The translations under genes were made by a program, and so were the position numbers. The notes under the pieces were generated by a model, which saw nothing but the letters and a program-made list of their open reading frames with translations, was not told where the DNA came from and ran no database searches. A DNA stretch of 64,000 nucleotides from Brassica napus (Eukaryota > Streptophyta > Magnoliopsida > Brassicales > Brassicaceae): the NCBI RefSeq assembly GCF_020379485.1, contig NC_063450.1, positions 28,124,137 through 28,188,136 on the forward strand. The letters are read 5' to 3'. Positions 43,404 through 54,849 of this stretch are shown here, one piece after another. Every line of letters starts with the position of its first letter. The first letter of the stretch is position 1.

Positions 43404-44863
43404 CTCTTTTGATTGTCCTCATGCAAAACACAACAGAGCAGTCTCTCTGAGAGAGGTTTGAAAACAGCAGGGACTCACATGATTTAAAACTTAGAATCAT
43501 TACCTTTACAATATTGCAATCCATATCTAAAAAGTCTTAATCACAAAAGCACTTTATACCATATCCTAACTTAGCAACAAAATTCATCTAGCCAGCAACT
43601 TAAACAAATCTTGTCTGACATTCCCCTCTACCAACCTCATTTCTTTGCATAAATAAAAGAGCAAGCTTGACCTTGGGAGTATCGATCACAGGATGCAAGG
43701 ATTCTCAAACAAGTATCTGGATCTGCAGGTAAAAGTTAGTTCCTATCTTTTCTCTCTACTAATTTCTCTCTTTAGTCAAAGTCTGCTTATTGCAGGTTCA
43801 TTGACCAAGATTGGACAGACTTCCATGAATCAAGGCTTAATGGTGGTTGCCACCAAGTCCTGTTCACTTCTTTTTGACCAATATCCAAGAATTCATATGA
43901 ATCAAACCTTGATGATTGCCGCCACCAAGTCCCGTTCGAATTCTTTTTGTTGGAATCCTTAGGAAGTAAGCCTTAATGGTTGTAGCCACCAAGTCATGTT
44001 CGGATTCCACCTAACTAACACCTAATTAATATATAATTTTTTTTGGATCAATATACCTATAAATCTAGGGTCGAAATAGAGAGAAAAAAAGTAAAAACTC
44101 TACACAAGGCTTTACCTTCCAGACTTGTTTGAAGAATCCGATCCCATGTATACCAAACCCCAAGACAAGCAGTTGTATCAAGTTTAGTGTTGGAGATCAG
44201 CTTTGGTTCCTTCAAACAATCTCATCAAGTGTGGATAATTGACAGGTTGATCCACTTTAGTATCTTTAGTACTATGTGCAATCAGAAAGTCTAAAATGGT
44301 GCTAAAGAGTGGTTAGATAACAAGCAAAAATCTAATAAGATCATTATCCCCTTCTTGACTCAATAAAACTTTTTGTTTCAAAATATGATTTTAAAAATTC
44401 ATGAATTAACTAATATTAGTAAGTACCTACTCCCCCAGACTTAAACTTCACTGTCCCCAGTGATATTCAGTCCAAGATTGGTTGGTTAGAAAATAAATAA
44501 CAACTACTAAGTTAAAATGTTAGACAAGAAAAAGAAATGTTTGTACCCATCCATCTCGAGTGTCGATCGATATATACAACACTTGATCGATTGACATAAG
44601 CGCATCACAGTCGATCGGCGTAAGGATCTCGTCGTCGATCGATAGCGCGGAGACAGAAAAATTATGTGCTAGCCGCATCGTGTCAGTGTGTCTAACTCAT
44701 TGGATCAGTCAGCTAGGTTAGCTCTGTTAGACAATCCAAACACATGCAAGGTCAGCAAAATAGATAGACTCCAGTCATAACATAGAATAATAAGTTCGAA
44801 AGTAAATCTTAATAGTACGAAAGTAAAAGAAAACATAAGTAGATAGGGATAGAGATATGAGGA
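43404..44863 (-). other. Athila 3' non-coding region
   Basis: No coding signal. It holds three imperfect repeats of about 70-75 bp around GCCACCAAGTC (43820-44010), a second polypurine tract (about 44429-44443), and TCGATCGA-type motifs at 44560-44645. Confidence 0.7.
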
Positions 44864-46254
44864 CTAGTCCTCATCAGTGGTGTCGTCGCTGGAGGTGCCT
44901 CTGGGCTGGCATGATGGTCCTGCTGCCAACGGTGAGCTGGCTCGCACACTCCTCCTGCTCGAACAGCGACATCTCGACACTCTGGCCCAAATGGTAGTGA
45001 GAGCATTGACTACGACGCGCTGGAAATCTCTCTCAGGGCGTGTAAACATGTCTCGCATAGGTGGGAATGGCGGGAGTGCGGCCTCGGGCTGATGCGGCTG
45101 AGGTCCTCCAGGTCGCTGGACCGTGTAGCATTGCGGCATGGTAGCTGGGGCTCGGAGGTCGAAACTGGATGCTAACAAGACCGTGGTCGAAATCGGTGAG
45201 TGTACGAAGTGGCAGCCTCACCAAGTGTGTGTCGTTCTCGTTCCTGAAGCACTAGTCACGGTCTTCCTTGAGCCCCTGAGTGCTCGTGAAATGCGCTGCA
45301 TCCATGTAGACGATCCGGTCATCCATCTCAGCATCGTCTAACGGGACTCCGCAATGTATGAAGATCAGGGTAAGTAGGCTCCCGACCATCTCCTTCTTCC
45401 TTCCCTTTGACTGGATCGGCTTCATCTTCAGCTTGACCAGATGCTCAGCAAAGACGACTCCAATGTTGGGCCACACGTCGTCCGTGGGCTCCTCGATATC
45501 CTCCATGTGAACAAAACTCCTCACCGCGTAATAGGCCAATGTGAGCTCGTGCACCCAAACCTTATTAGGTTCCATTTTGCACAACAGAGTGTTGGCAAGG
45601 ACCTTCATGAAGTAGTGCAGAGTCGGGTGACGGATGTCAGTCTAAAGTCTTGGCGGACTCGAAGTAGCCGGTGGCTATGTGCTACCAAAAGATCGAAATC
45701 CCTGGCAATTCGGGTACGATGGCATGCTGACGCTCGTTCTCGCCATAGATAGTGCAGAGAGTCGAGAGAGGAACTCTGTAGCGAATACCGCGAATGAAGA
45801 AGGTCAAGATACCTTCGTTAGCTCTCTTTGCCCTCTCATTGGCATAGTAGACATTCACCATGGCCATCAACTGACGGACCAGCTATGGGTAGAGAACCTG
45901 TGGGTTAGTGGTCAAGTTCCCCATGCCCAGCTCTACGAACAAGTCGTCGAGGTCCGATTTGATGCCCAAAGCCCGGATCACGTCAGGGTCAACGAACCGC
46001 GTTGGCTCGATGGAGACCTTCAGCCACTCATTGTAGAATATGCTGTCATAGTCGTCCCACATGTCCTCGATCGCACGGTTTCTACATGCCGCGCTCTTCG
46101 CCGCTTTGTCTGTGTTGTCGAAGTGGTCAAAGAGCGGGATAGGTTCGTCTTCACGCTCGCGTGGCCAAGGGTACTGGTCGCGAACCGGTGGTGGTGGCGG
46201 AGCTGCGCTACTGCCACCTACGTCGAAACTTCGCTTCGTCCTCCTTTCATACAT
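44864..46254 (-). pseudogene. ATHILA-family ORF in the env position, degenerate
   Basis: The reading starts at 46254 (MYERRTKRSFDVGGSS, then a proline run). It continues through WLKVSIEPTRFVDPDVIRAL and FVELGMGNLTTNPQ, meets a stop, and goes on in the same frame with YYANERAKRANEGILTFFIR and GIRYRVPLSTLCTIYG. Later parts lie in other frames: 45252-45608 (VWVHELTLAYYAVRSFVH, NIGVVFAEHL, LTLIFIHCGVPLDD) and 44864-45178. This is the pattern of the plant 'ATHILA ORF' family found 3' of pol in Athila elements. Its function is not known; the position is that of env in retroviruses, but I see no signal or membrane segments here. At least one stop and two frameshifts. Confidence 0.75.
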
Positions 46255-46973
46255 CTGTAACCAAAAACCATAAATGAAAATAGGAATTCAGTTAGGTTTG
46301 ATGTTTTGGAGCAATATCGATCGACGAAACTAGTGGATGTCGATCGATGTTTCGGTGTGACAATCGATCGATGAAAGGTGTGTATCATCGGTCGATTTCA
46401 CCTTCGCGGGAACCTGCAAAAACCCATTGATGCAATTCGAGGTGCATGGCATATATAATCGGTTTAATCGATCAGTAATCCCTATTGTATCACTCTTTTA
46501 GCATGAATCGATCTATAAGGGCACGAAAATCCCGGTTCTAGCTCATTCTCTATTTCAACCCTAGCAAGAACGAAAATTTAGAAAATTTCATGTTCATACC
46601 ATGATGATGTGTGAGTTAAGCGATCTAGACAGATAGAGGGTCGAAAATCGAGTGGATTGAGCGAAGAAATAGTCGGAATTGGCCGAAAAACGAGAGAGAA
46701 AAGAGATGGGAGTGTGTTGTTAGGGTTTTCGGGTTTGTGTGAATGTCGACTTAAGTGTCGAATTAATCTGAGCCCGCGTCTGTTCATTAAATATCAATCG
46801 ATGACGGATGGTCTTCGTCGATCGACAGACGTTATATTTTCCGCAGCAGTGTTTTTTTTTTTTAATTCTAAAAATTTGAAAACTAAAACTAAAACTAAAA
46901 CTAAAACTAAAAATGAGTTGCCTCCCATTCAGCGCTTATTTCAAGTCCTTAGCTTAACTAGACGTTCGATTTT
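46255..46973 (-). other. Athila spacer between pol and the extra ORF
   Basis: No gene. TCGATCGA-type motifs occur at 46315-46400 and 46795-46825, and an (AAAACT)n tract lies at about 46877-46910. Confidence 0.7.
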
Positions 46974-48476
46974 CTAATTATCAGGAAGGGGGTCCAAGTA
47001 TATAGGTCCGATATTTGGTGGTTTAGCCCAATAGTGCTTTACTCGTTGGCCATTTACCGTGAATTCGTCTCCTTTATTATTTATAAGCGTAATGGCTCCA
47101 TAAGGATTTATGTTCACAACAATGAAAGGACCTGACCAACGAGATCGGAGTTTTCCGGGGAACAGTGTTAGCCGATAGTTATACAGCAGTACTTGATCGT
47201 TTGGTTCAAAGTGCCGGGAAATGATCTTTTTATCGTGATATGCTTTCGTCTTTTCTTTGTATATCTTCGAACTCTCATAGGGTAAATGTCTAATCTCATC
47301 CAGCTCGTTAAGCTGCATGAGCCTCCTTTCGGCAGCCGGTTTGATATCGAAGTTTAATAATTTAATAGCCCAGGCTGCCTTGTGTTCCAGTTCGACCGGT
47401 AAGTGACATGATTTCCCATACAGTAGGTGAAAAGAGGTTGTTCCTAAAGGAGTTTTGAACGCAGTCCGGTATGCCCAAAGTGCGTTGTCCAATTTTCTAG
47501 ACCAATCCTTTCGAGATGTTCCTATTGTCTTTTCTATGATTTCTTTGATCTGTCGATTTGAGACTTCTACCTGCCCGCTCGTCTGCGGGTGGTAGGGTGT
47601 AGCAACTCTATGGTATACTCTGTTCTTCCGGAGTAGTCCTTCAAAAATTTTGTTAATGAAATGGGATCCACCGTCACTTATGACTACTCGGGGAATTTCA
47701 AATCTCGAGAAGATAATGCTTTTAAAAAGCTTAATAACGACGGATGCATCGTTCGTTGGGGAAGCTACTGCTTCGACCCATTTTGACACATAATCAACAG
47801 CGACTAAGATGTATTTATTCCCATAGGAGGAAGGGAAAGGACCCATGAAATCTATTCCCCAACAGTCAAATACTTCTACTTCTAGAATAGATTTTTGTTC
47901 CATTTCATGTCTTTTGCTGATTTTTCCTCTCCGTTGACATATGTCGCATTGTGCTATGAATGTGTGAGCATCGCGAAATATGGTTGGCCACCAGAATCCT
48001 GCTTGAAGGATTTTTGATACCGTTTTAAAGGTCGCAAAATTCCCAGCATAACCAGATCCATTGCATTGGAACAAAATATCGTGTATCTTAGTTTCGGCGA
48101 CGCAGCGTCTATACATCCCGCCAGAGCAGTGTTTGTAGAGATATGGTTCGTCCCAGTGATATCTCCTAACTTCTCTTAAAAACTTCTTCCTTGTATAGCC
48201 TCTCAACTCTTCGGGTTCTATGTCAGCAGCTAAATAGTTTACCATATCAGCGTATCAAGGTCTGCTCTTTGAACATTCCCCGACCGTGTGCACTTCCTGA
48301 TGCAGACTTTCATCTACGGGGGAATCACGGTCTGGGTACAGCTCGTTGTAAGCGACATTAACTTTTATATCGAAGGTGAGGGCTGGATTCGTCTTTTTGC
48401 TTAGATCATCTGAAGTGTCGATCGACATACTACCGTCGTCATCAATCGACCTGGTACTCTCGTAATCGATCGACAT
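46974..48476 (-). pseudogene. Athila integrase
   Basis: The long frame 46974-48245 gives the integrase. The zinc-binding region ([29 protein letters not shown]) keeps both Cys, but its two His appear replaced by Asn. The catalytic core has Asp in [17 protein letters not shown], Asp in [11 protein letters not shown], and Glu in [17 protein letters not shown]-terminal part holds [34 protein letters not shown] and VKHY, typical of plant gypsy integrases. The segment 48255-48476 upstream links RNase H to integrase and contains an [12 protein letters not shown] stretch written by TCGATCGA repeats. A stop lies between the two parts. Integrase inserts the cDNA into the genome; this copy probably cannot. 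Confidence 0.9.
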
Positions 48477-49780
48477 GGCATCGTTGTCTTCGATCGACAG
48501 GTCCTCGGAAGTGAGACATACATTCCCGATGAATGAATCCGTTTGGTAAACGTTTCAGTTGGTAAGAAATCATCGATAGGGACATCATTTTCTATTCTTA
48601 TCCGGGAAAGATGATCTGCAACTCCATTTTCTACTCCTTTTTTATCTTTAATCTCGATGTCGAATTCTTGAAGTAGAAGGATCCATCGCAGGAGTCGTGG
48701 TTTCGCATCTTTCTTTTGCATTAAATATTTAATTGCAGGGTGGTCAGTATGGACGATGACTCGCGAACCGACCAGGTATTGGCGAAACCTTTCAAATGCA
48801 TAAACTACAGCAAGTAGTTCTTTTTCTGTTGTTGCGTAATTCCTTTGTGCCTCGTCGAGTGTTCGACTAGGCATAGTAAACTGCATGTAGCTTTTTGTCT
48901 TTTCTTTGGCCTAGAACTGCTCCTATAGCGAAATCGCTCGCATCGCACATGATTTCGAAAAAAAGATTCCAGTCAGGTGCTTGTTGATGGGGGCATTTAT
49001 AAAGGTTTTCTTTATTTCCTCAAAATACTTTACGCAGTCTGGTGTGAAGTCGAATTTAACTTCTTTACAGAGGAGGGAAGTGAGAGGTCTAGCGATTTTG
49101 CTAAAATCTTGTATGAACCTCCTGTAAAATCCGGCATGTCCGAGAAAAATTCTCATGTCTTTTACGTTTGTGGGTGCCGGCAGACCGGTCATTACTTCAA
49201 TTTTTGTCTGAACTACTTCTATACCAGCAGCAGAGACTTTATGTCCTAGGACGATTCCATCGTTAATCATAAAGTGGCATTTTTTCCAATTTAGAACGAG
49301 GTTCCTTTCTTCACATCTTGCCAAAAATTTACATAGGTTATCGAGACAATTTTTGAAACTGGATCCATATACTGAAAAATCGTCCATAAATACTTCCATG
49401 AAATCTTCTATCATATCAGTAAAGATCGACATCATGCATCGTTGGAAGGTGGCAGATGCATTACAAAAACCGAATGGCATTCTGCGGTACGCGAATGTTC
49501 CATAAGGGCATGTAAAGGTGGTCGTTTCTTGATCGTCATGATGTATAGGGATTTGGAAAAATCCAGAGTATCCTTCAAGAAAACAGTAGTATTGGTGATT
49601 TGCCAATCTTTCCAACATTTGATCAATGAAGGGTAAAGGAAAATGATCTTTTCTGGTGGCAGCGTTTAGCTTCCTATAATCGATACACATTCGATGTCCA
49701 GTGACAGTTCGCGTGGGAATGAGTTCGTCCTTGTCATTCTTCACTACAGTGATTCCGCCCTTTTTTGGTACGACATGCAT
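48401..49780 (-). pseudogene. Athila reverse transcriptase and RNase H
   Basis: Reverse transcriptase (48923-49780): MCIDYRKLNAATRKDHFPLP, FQIPIHHDDQETTTFTCPYG, RRMPFGFCNASATFQRCM, active site FMDDFSVYG intact, and the LGHKVSAAGIEV and GHAGFYRRFI connection motifs. RNase H (48401-48886): [57 protein letters not shown] frame break lies at about 48890-48990, where the first RNase H motif is lost. A TGA at about 49787 separates the frame from its upstream part, where the family has Trp (G-to-A change). Confidence 0.92.
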
Positions 49781-49789
49781 GGGGCTAAC

Positions 49790-50922
49790 TCAAGTGCTAT
49801 CTGAAATTGGGTAAATGACTCCGGCATCTAGAAGTTTAATTATTTCCTTTTTAACAACTTCTTTCAAGTTCGGGTTCAGTAGCCTTTGGTGTTCCACTGA
49901 CGATTTCGAACCATCTTCTAGGTGAATCCGGTGCATGCACAGATATGGAGAAATCCCAGGAATATCCTCGAGAGAGTATCCGAGGGCTTTCCTATATTTG
50001 CGTAGTTTATTTAATAACAGCGCTAGTTCTCCATTGGTCAAGTTGGCGTTCACGATTACGGGGTAGAAAGTTTTATAGAGAAAAGCATATTTGAGTCCAG
50101 CGGGTAGCTGTTTTAACGCAATCTTTGGTGCCTTTTCGGGATCCCATTCCTCCAAGGAGGATGGTTGTCGGTCGACAGCTTTCATTAAATATCGATCGAT
50201 GTTGATTTCTGAAGTGTCATCCTCTACGTCATCAACGTTCGCTATTTCCATACTTGCGTCCATTAATCGTGTGTATTCCTCAGCTCTATTGTCGACACTA
50301 AATGTTTCTTCTTCACTAGATGTGAGTACTTTCTCCAGGGGATCATCTGAGCACAGGTTTATGAAAGATTCTTCAGTCAATTCACAGATATCATCCACAT
50401 AGGAAGTCTGTTTATCGATTAAAGGTCGTCTTATCAGCTTAATCATGTCGAAGGTCATCGGAATGTTTCCAATGTTTAGACATATTCTACCCTCATTGAC
50501 ATCGATTATCGCTCCTGTTGTAGCTAGAAATGGTCTACCCAAAATGAGGGGATCCTTTGGTTCATTTTGGTATTTCAGCACCATGAAGTCTGTTGGGACG
50601 TGACAATCGTTAATCCTTATCGGCACGTCGTCAAGCACTCCCTCAGGTAATCTAACGGATCTATCGGCCAGAACCAAAGTTATTTTGGTAGGTTTGAACT
50701 TATCGTATCCTAGGGATATCGCGACAGAATCGGCATGGGGTTCACGCTAGAACCTAGGTCACAAAGGGATCGAGGAAAACTTTTATTCCGTATATTGCAA
50801 TCCAAAACAAAGCAGCCCGGATCGGGTCTCTTGATCGGAGTTTCGCCTTGGATTATTGCACTTACCTCCTCTGAAACCATCATGACGCTGCGCTCAGCGG
50901 CTGGAAAGCTGTTGGATACCAT
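49790..50922 (-). pseudogene. Athila protease and start of reverse transcriptase
   Basis: The protease active site [11 protein letters not shown] (50710-50922) has the D-L-G-S form common in Athila. The flap side [19 protein letters not shown] is in the next frame (49790-50677). An acidic linker rich in Glu/Asp follows, then [39 protein letters not shown] and the reverse transcriptase lead-in [21 protein letters not shown] frameshift lies at about 50690-50710 and the stop at about 49787 ends the frame. Confidence 0.88.
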
Positions 50923-50938
50923 GTATTTTACATATTTT

Positions 50939-51884
50939 TTATTGAAGTGATACTTTTATGGCATCACTCAATGGCATCTCCAACGTGATCTTATCGAATG
51001 CTTTCTTGCAGATCGCTTTATCTAATTCTCGCTTAGTTTGCGTCTCGTTAGGAGGGAAGGGTGATAAAGTTCTATACACTCTTTCCATGACTGGTTCAGC
51101 AGGAGTTGAGCATCGATCGACATTGTTTCCACATCGTCGATCGATATTTACCGTAGCGTGTCGATCGACGTTGGTTCTCTTTTGTCGATCGATTTCCACA
51201 TCTTCTTCCAACTCTTCTTCTTCCTCCTCGAGGTCGATGGCTGCTTCCTCAGTGTTGGGCAGCTCTTTCTCTCAAGGTGTTTTTGACTCGGTATTGGGAT
51301 CATCGAGGATTATTGGGTGTGACCTATTTTCACCGGTTTCCTCAACTACAGCATGTTTTTCTGCGTTGTTAATTTCTATTGTGCTCGGAATTAGACGTTT
51401 TCTGTTTCTTAGTAACACGGCATTAACCTAACGTTTCGGGTTCGCATCAGTCCGCCCAGGGAGACGTCCTGCCTCTCTTTTGATGGCGGTTACGTTTTCC
51501 GCGACTTGACCGTCCAGTCTCCTAATGTGTTCACTTAAGGCATCGAACTTCCTCATTAGCTCACTGTATATTATGTCTATTTTTCCGTTCAGGTCAGTGG
51601 GTAATTTGCGATTTCCCGTGAAAGCTTGGTTTAATATAAACTTTTCTCTGCCTCGGCGTGCGCCAACAGTAGCATCGTAATTTTGGGTAAATCTATCGGG
51701 GTTAGGGATAGGGTACCTATCTTTTAAGGTCGAATTATCTACGAAGTCTACTCGTTGTTCTAATTCAGAAAGGGTATCATCGTCAATTTGGTATATCCCA
51801 AACTTGTTTTGTCCCTCCAGAGCCGAATGAAGCGAATCTAGATATTCTTTGATTTTGACTAAAGGTGACTCATCCATTGAGTCA
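50939..51884 (-). pseudogene. Athila gag, C-terminal part
   Basis: On the minus strand the reading resumes after the Tat-type element with SMDESPLVKIKEYLDSLHSA, DDTLSELEQRVDFVDNSTLK, YPIPNPDRFTQNYD and MRKFDALSEHIRRLDGQV, then a stop at 51428. A further segment (50939-51211) holds DRQKRTNVDRHATVNIDRRC, spelled by TCGATCGA repeats, and CKKAFDKITLEMPLSDAIKV, the conserved stretch before the protease. Stops break the part between. Confidence 0.8.
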
Positions 51885-51889
51885 ACTCT

Positions 51890-52816
51890 TGTGGGAACCG
51901 AAATTCGCACTATCGATTTCCGTTTAAATAGGGAAACTAGGAAAAACCCTAATTTCCCAGATGTCCCGGATATCTGCTAACACCACACGCCAAGCAATCA
52001 GAACACAATAATGACAACGATAAAATAAGAAATCGAAAAGAGAGCATAGTAGATCTTATTCCGAATTCGCGCTTGAGCGTTACAACAAGGTAAGAGCCTG
52101 GGCTACGAGAGCTGTCGGCGAGATTCCTAGTTCTGAACCCTAAGACGGCAATAACCTAGTCGAGTCGCAGCTCGAATAACAAAAACGGAAATATGCCTAA
52201 TTGCTCTAAGTGCTAAGTTTGCTCTGAGAAAAGTCCCCTCTCATGCCTCTCGCCTAACATTCCTTATATACTGGCTCCTACGTCGGTTTACGATTTTCCC
52301 CTTCTGCCCTTAAGCCGACATAGCATAAAAATGGAGATATTCCATTTTTTCCGATCTTCGTAATTATCTTCAAAATTTTGTATTTATCCGCGGAAACTTG
52401 ACATTTATCTTTCCTTGTGAACCAAGCGTAAACCGCCACGCGGCTCACGGGCTGTTGGTTAAGAAATCGTAAGGTGGGCCTCGAGTCATGTCTTAGGTCC
52501 CTTTGGGCCGTCTTCTGACTCGAAGCGTTTATTACGGCTTCTTTCGATAAAGAACGAAGTTTCCACGGTTTTTACGGTAAAGTTTGATCGATAACTTAGA
52601 ATGGCGGGGAAAGTGAAATGGCTTCACTAAGGTCTTCGGGAGATAGCTTCGGCTCGAGCTCGGTCGCTACGTAGCGACCGACCGGAACACGCGTGCGGTC
52701 GCTGTGTAGCGACCCTTTCCGAGCTCTTGTCCGATGACTCGCGTTCGGTCGCTGCGTATCGACCTTTTTCGGAGATTTGGACGTTAACTTCGTCGCAACC
52801 GGTTTCGACCCCAACA
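51890..52816 (-). repeat. Tat-type element 3' LTR (927 bp)
   Basis: Runs from TGTGGGAACC to GACCCCAACA (plus strand). It has the GGTCGCTACGTAGCGACC palindrome family at 52660-52770. It lacks an about 85-bp block and several palindrome copies present in the other LTR. Confidence 0.92.
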
Positions 52817-52944
52817 GTTAGCCCCCCAGCTCGTTGGGAGCGTGGATTTCTAGTGAGATCCCAATGCGCGGTATGGCGAGTTCGGACGAGATTGGTGTAT
52901 TTGGGCGAAGTTAGTGTCCAAAAATTCGTAAGTAAATAGTAATT

Positions 52945-53084
52945 TCTCATGCCTATAAGAAGGCAGGTAATTTCTTCACAATCTTTACACTTACTCATTC
53001 TCATAGAGAGGTTTCTTGAAAAATTCTTTCTTCTTTCTCTTTCTCTCTATCATTTCTTTCTTGATAAAAAAAGAAAAACACGAG
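52945..53084 (+). promoter_or_regulatory. Putative promoter and leader of the antisense ORF
   Basis: CCTATAAGAAGG lies about 130 bp before the ATG, followed by a CT-rich leader (TTCACAATCTTTACACTTAC). It lies just inside the element next to the 3' LTR and points away from that LTR. Confidence 0.45.
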
Positions 53085-54842
53085 ATGTCGAGTAAGAAGA
53101 GGAGTTCGAAGAAAGGGTCCTTGCCCGCGAACGTTTCTGAAGAGCTTCGTGTGCCAAAGATGGAATTCGTTCCTCATTCGGTAGACCCGGCCGAGAACGA
53201 GGCATGGTGGGTGGCTTGTTACGGTTCGATCACGCCTCCCAAAGAAAAATCGTTCCCGGTCATGAACCATTGCCCGGTGGAGGTAGGTGCACCAAGTAGG
53301 AGCACTAGTGAATTCCTCGAGGTCATGCGGTCGTTCTACCATATTTTGGATGCGGTGGAGTTCAGGGTTCCTCGTCAAGGAGAGCGCGCTAGTAGTCCCC
53401 CGGAGGGTTACATTACCTGTTACGAAGCATTCGTAGTGCACTGTCGTTTGTGGTTCCCGATCCCCAAAATTATTGTCCGTGTGTTGGATAGTTTCGGGGT
53501 GGAGATAAGCCAACTGAATCCTCTTGGCATCCAGCACCTCATTGGAGTCCTGATCCTGAGCTACGAGCATGGTCTCTCCCTCACCGTCGATCACTTCGAA
53601 GTGCTTCTTCGGTTACAGATCATCAAGGATACGGACACGTACAGGCTGGTTCCTCGGAACTTCATGTCAGTGGTAAAGGGGTTTACTTCTAACTTCAACT
53701 CGTGGAAGAAGTTTTTCTTCTTTCTTCGTGTAGACGCCGCGTCCGTTGAGGAGAGTTGTATCCCATTGTTCTGGAGGTTACCGAACGATCGTCCCTTCAT
53801 CAATCCTCTTGCTCCGTTTCCTGAGGACATTATTGCGGTGAGGAATCTGCTCAGGAACGGTCCTTTTTTCTGGACTTCCTTTACGCCGAAGAGAGTTCGA
53901 AAGGCGCTGAGGTTTGTGCATCCTAGTCCTGCTTTGGGCGGAGAAACAAGGAGTGATTCCGAGCCTGATGACCAAGGTCCCGACGCCGCTCCCACGATTG
54001 CGACGGGGCTGAACTCTTCAAAGGGGAAAGATATTGACCTCGGTGACCTGGAGTTTTCGGTGGACGATTGCATGCCTCCAGAATGGGATCTGGACCTTGC
54101 TTTCAGCGATGGAAGCGGAACGAGCGAGGTCCCTATTCCGGACTTCGATGATTTCTTCGCTGGTCTTCCGTCGGTCTTCGATGCTCCTCCGGCTACGAGC
54201 GAGTCGGGGAGGCCGAAGGGAGGCCGAAAGTCGTCGCGGAAGGATCTCGTATCATCAACAGGGTATAAGCTTTAAGAATTTTGACGATCTTTATTTTATT
54301 TTTATTTGTTTGCTTATAACGTGTCAATCGGTTTTATAGGGCTTGAACTTGCTTGATCGGCCATTGAGGCGAGCCATAGACAGGCTATGATCTATCGCTT
54401 TAAAGCGGAGAAGGCGGAAAATGATCATGCCAGGGCTGTTCGTAGGGCGGAACGGAAGGGCAAGAGGGAAATTGCCGAGGTGATGAAGACTCGCGCTTCT
54501 CAATTCCAGGTTGAGTACGGGAATCTCAAGGATGCTTTCAACTCGCTGGGTGACTTCCGTGAGTGTCGCGGCTCAGTCGGGAGCCTTTGGAAGACGCGGG
54601 CGGATGACTACGTTTTCGAGAGGAAGATGGAGTTAATGAAGGGTGGCATGAAGAATCATGCTCACGCTGAGACACTCATTCCTCTGATCGATGGGAAGAT
54701 TCAGAGATTCTGGGATCCGATCCCGGTTTCTCCTGATACCGTAGAAACCACGACGGATTTTGCCCGTGACGATGAGGAAGTGAACTATCCCGCGGATGCA
54801 TTCGGAGCTTCCTTGTCCAGGAATTTTAACTTTGATCTGTGA
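53085..54842 (+). CDS. Antisense ORF of the 'putative gypsy type transposon' family
   Basis: It runs opposite to gag. Exon 1 from the ATG at 53085 to about 54262 encodes about 393 residues: a basic start ([13 protein letters not shown]), then a domain with ARLWF-like [53 protein letters not shown] and [14 protein letters not shown]. That is the form of the plant transposon-linked family I recall as 'putative gypsy type transposon'. An acidic tail follows. After a probable intron (GGTATAAG donor near 54262, TTTTATAG acceptor at 54339) a coiled, charged segment (54387-54842; [20 protein letters not shown], then [20 protein letters not shown]) completes it. An in-frame TGA near 54350 may mean the second part is silent or that splicing differs. 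Upstream are a TATA-like CCTATAAGAAG (about 52951) and a pyrimidine-rich leader. Function unknown. Confidence 0.65.
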
Positions 54843-54849
54843 GCGTTTT

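Noticed and set aside
44877..46273. Plus-strand frames of up to 193 codons opposite the ATHILA ORF
   Set aside because: No family resemblance, while the opposite strand carries the ATHILA-type reading in the expected place.
53001..54073. Minus-strand frames of 197 and 160 codons opposite the 53085 ORF
   Set aside because: They mirror the plus-strand ORF, which has the recognisable domain, leader and TATA-like box.
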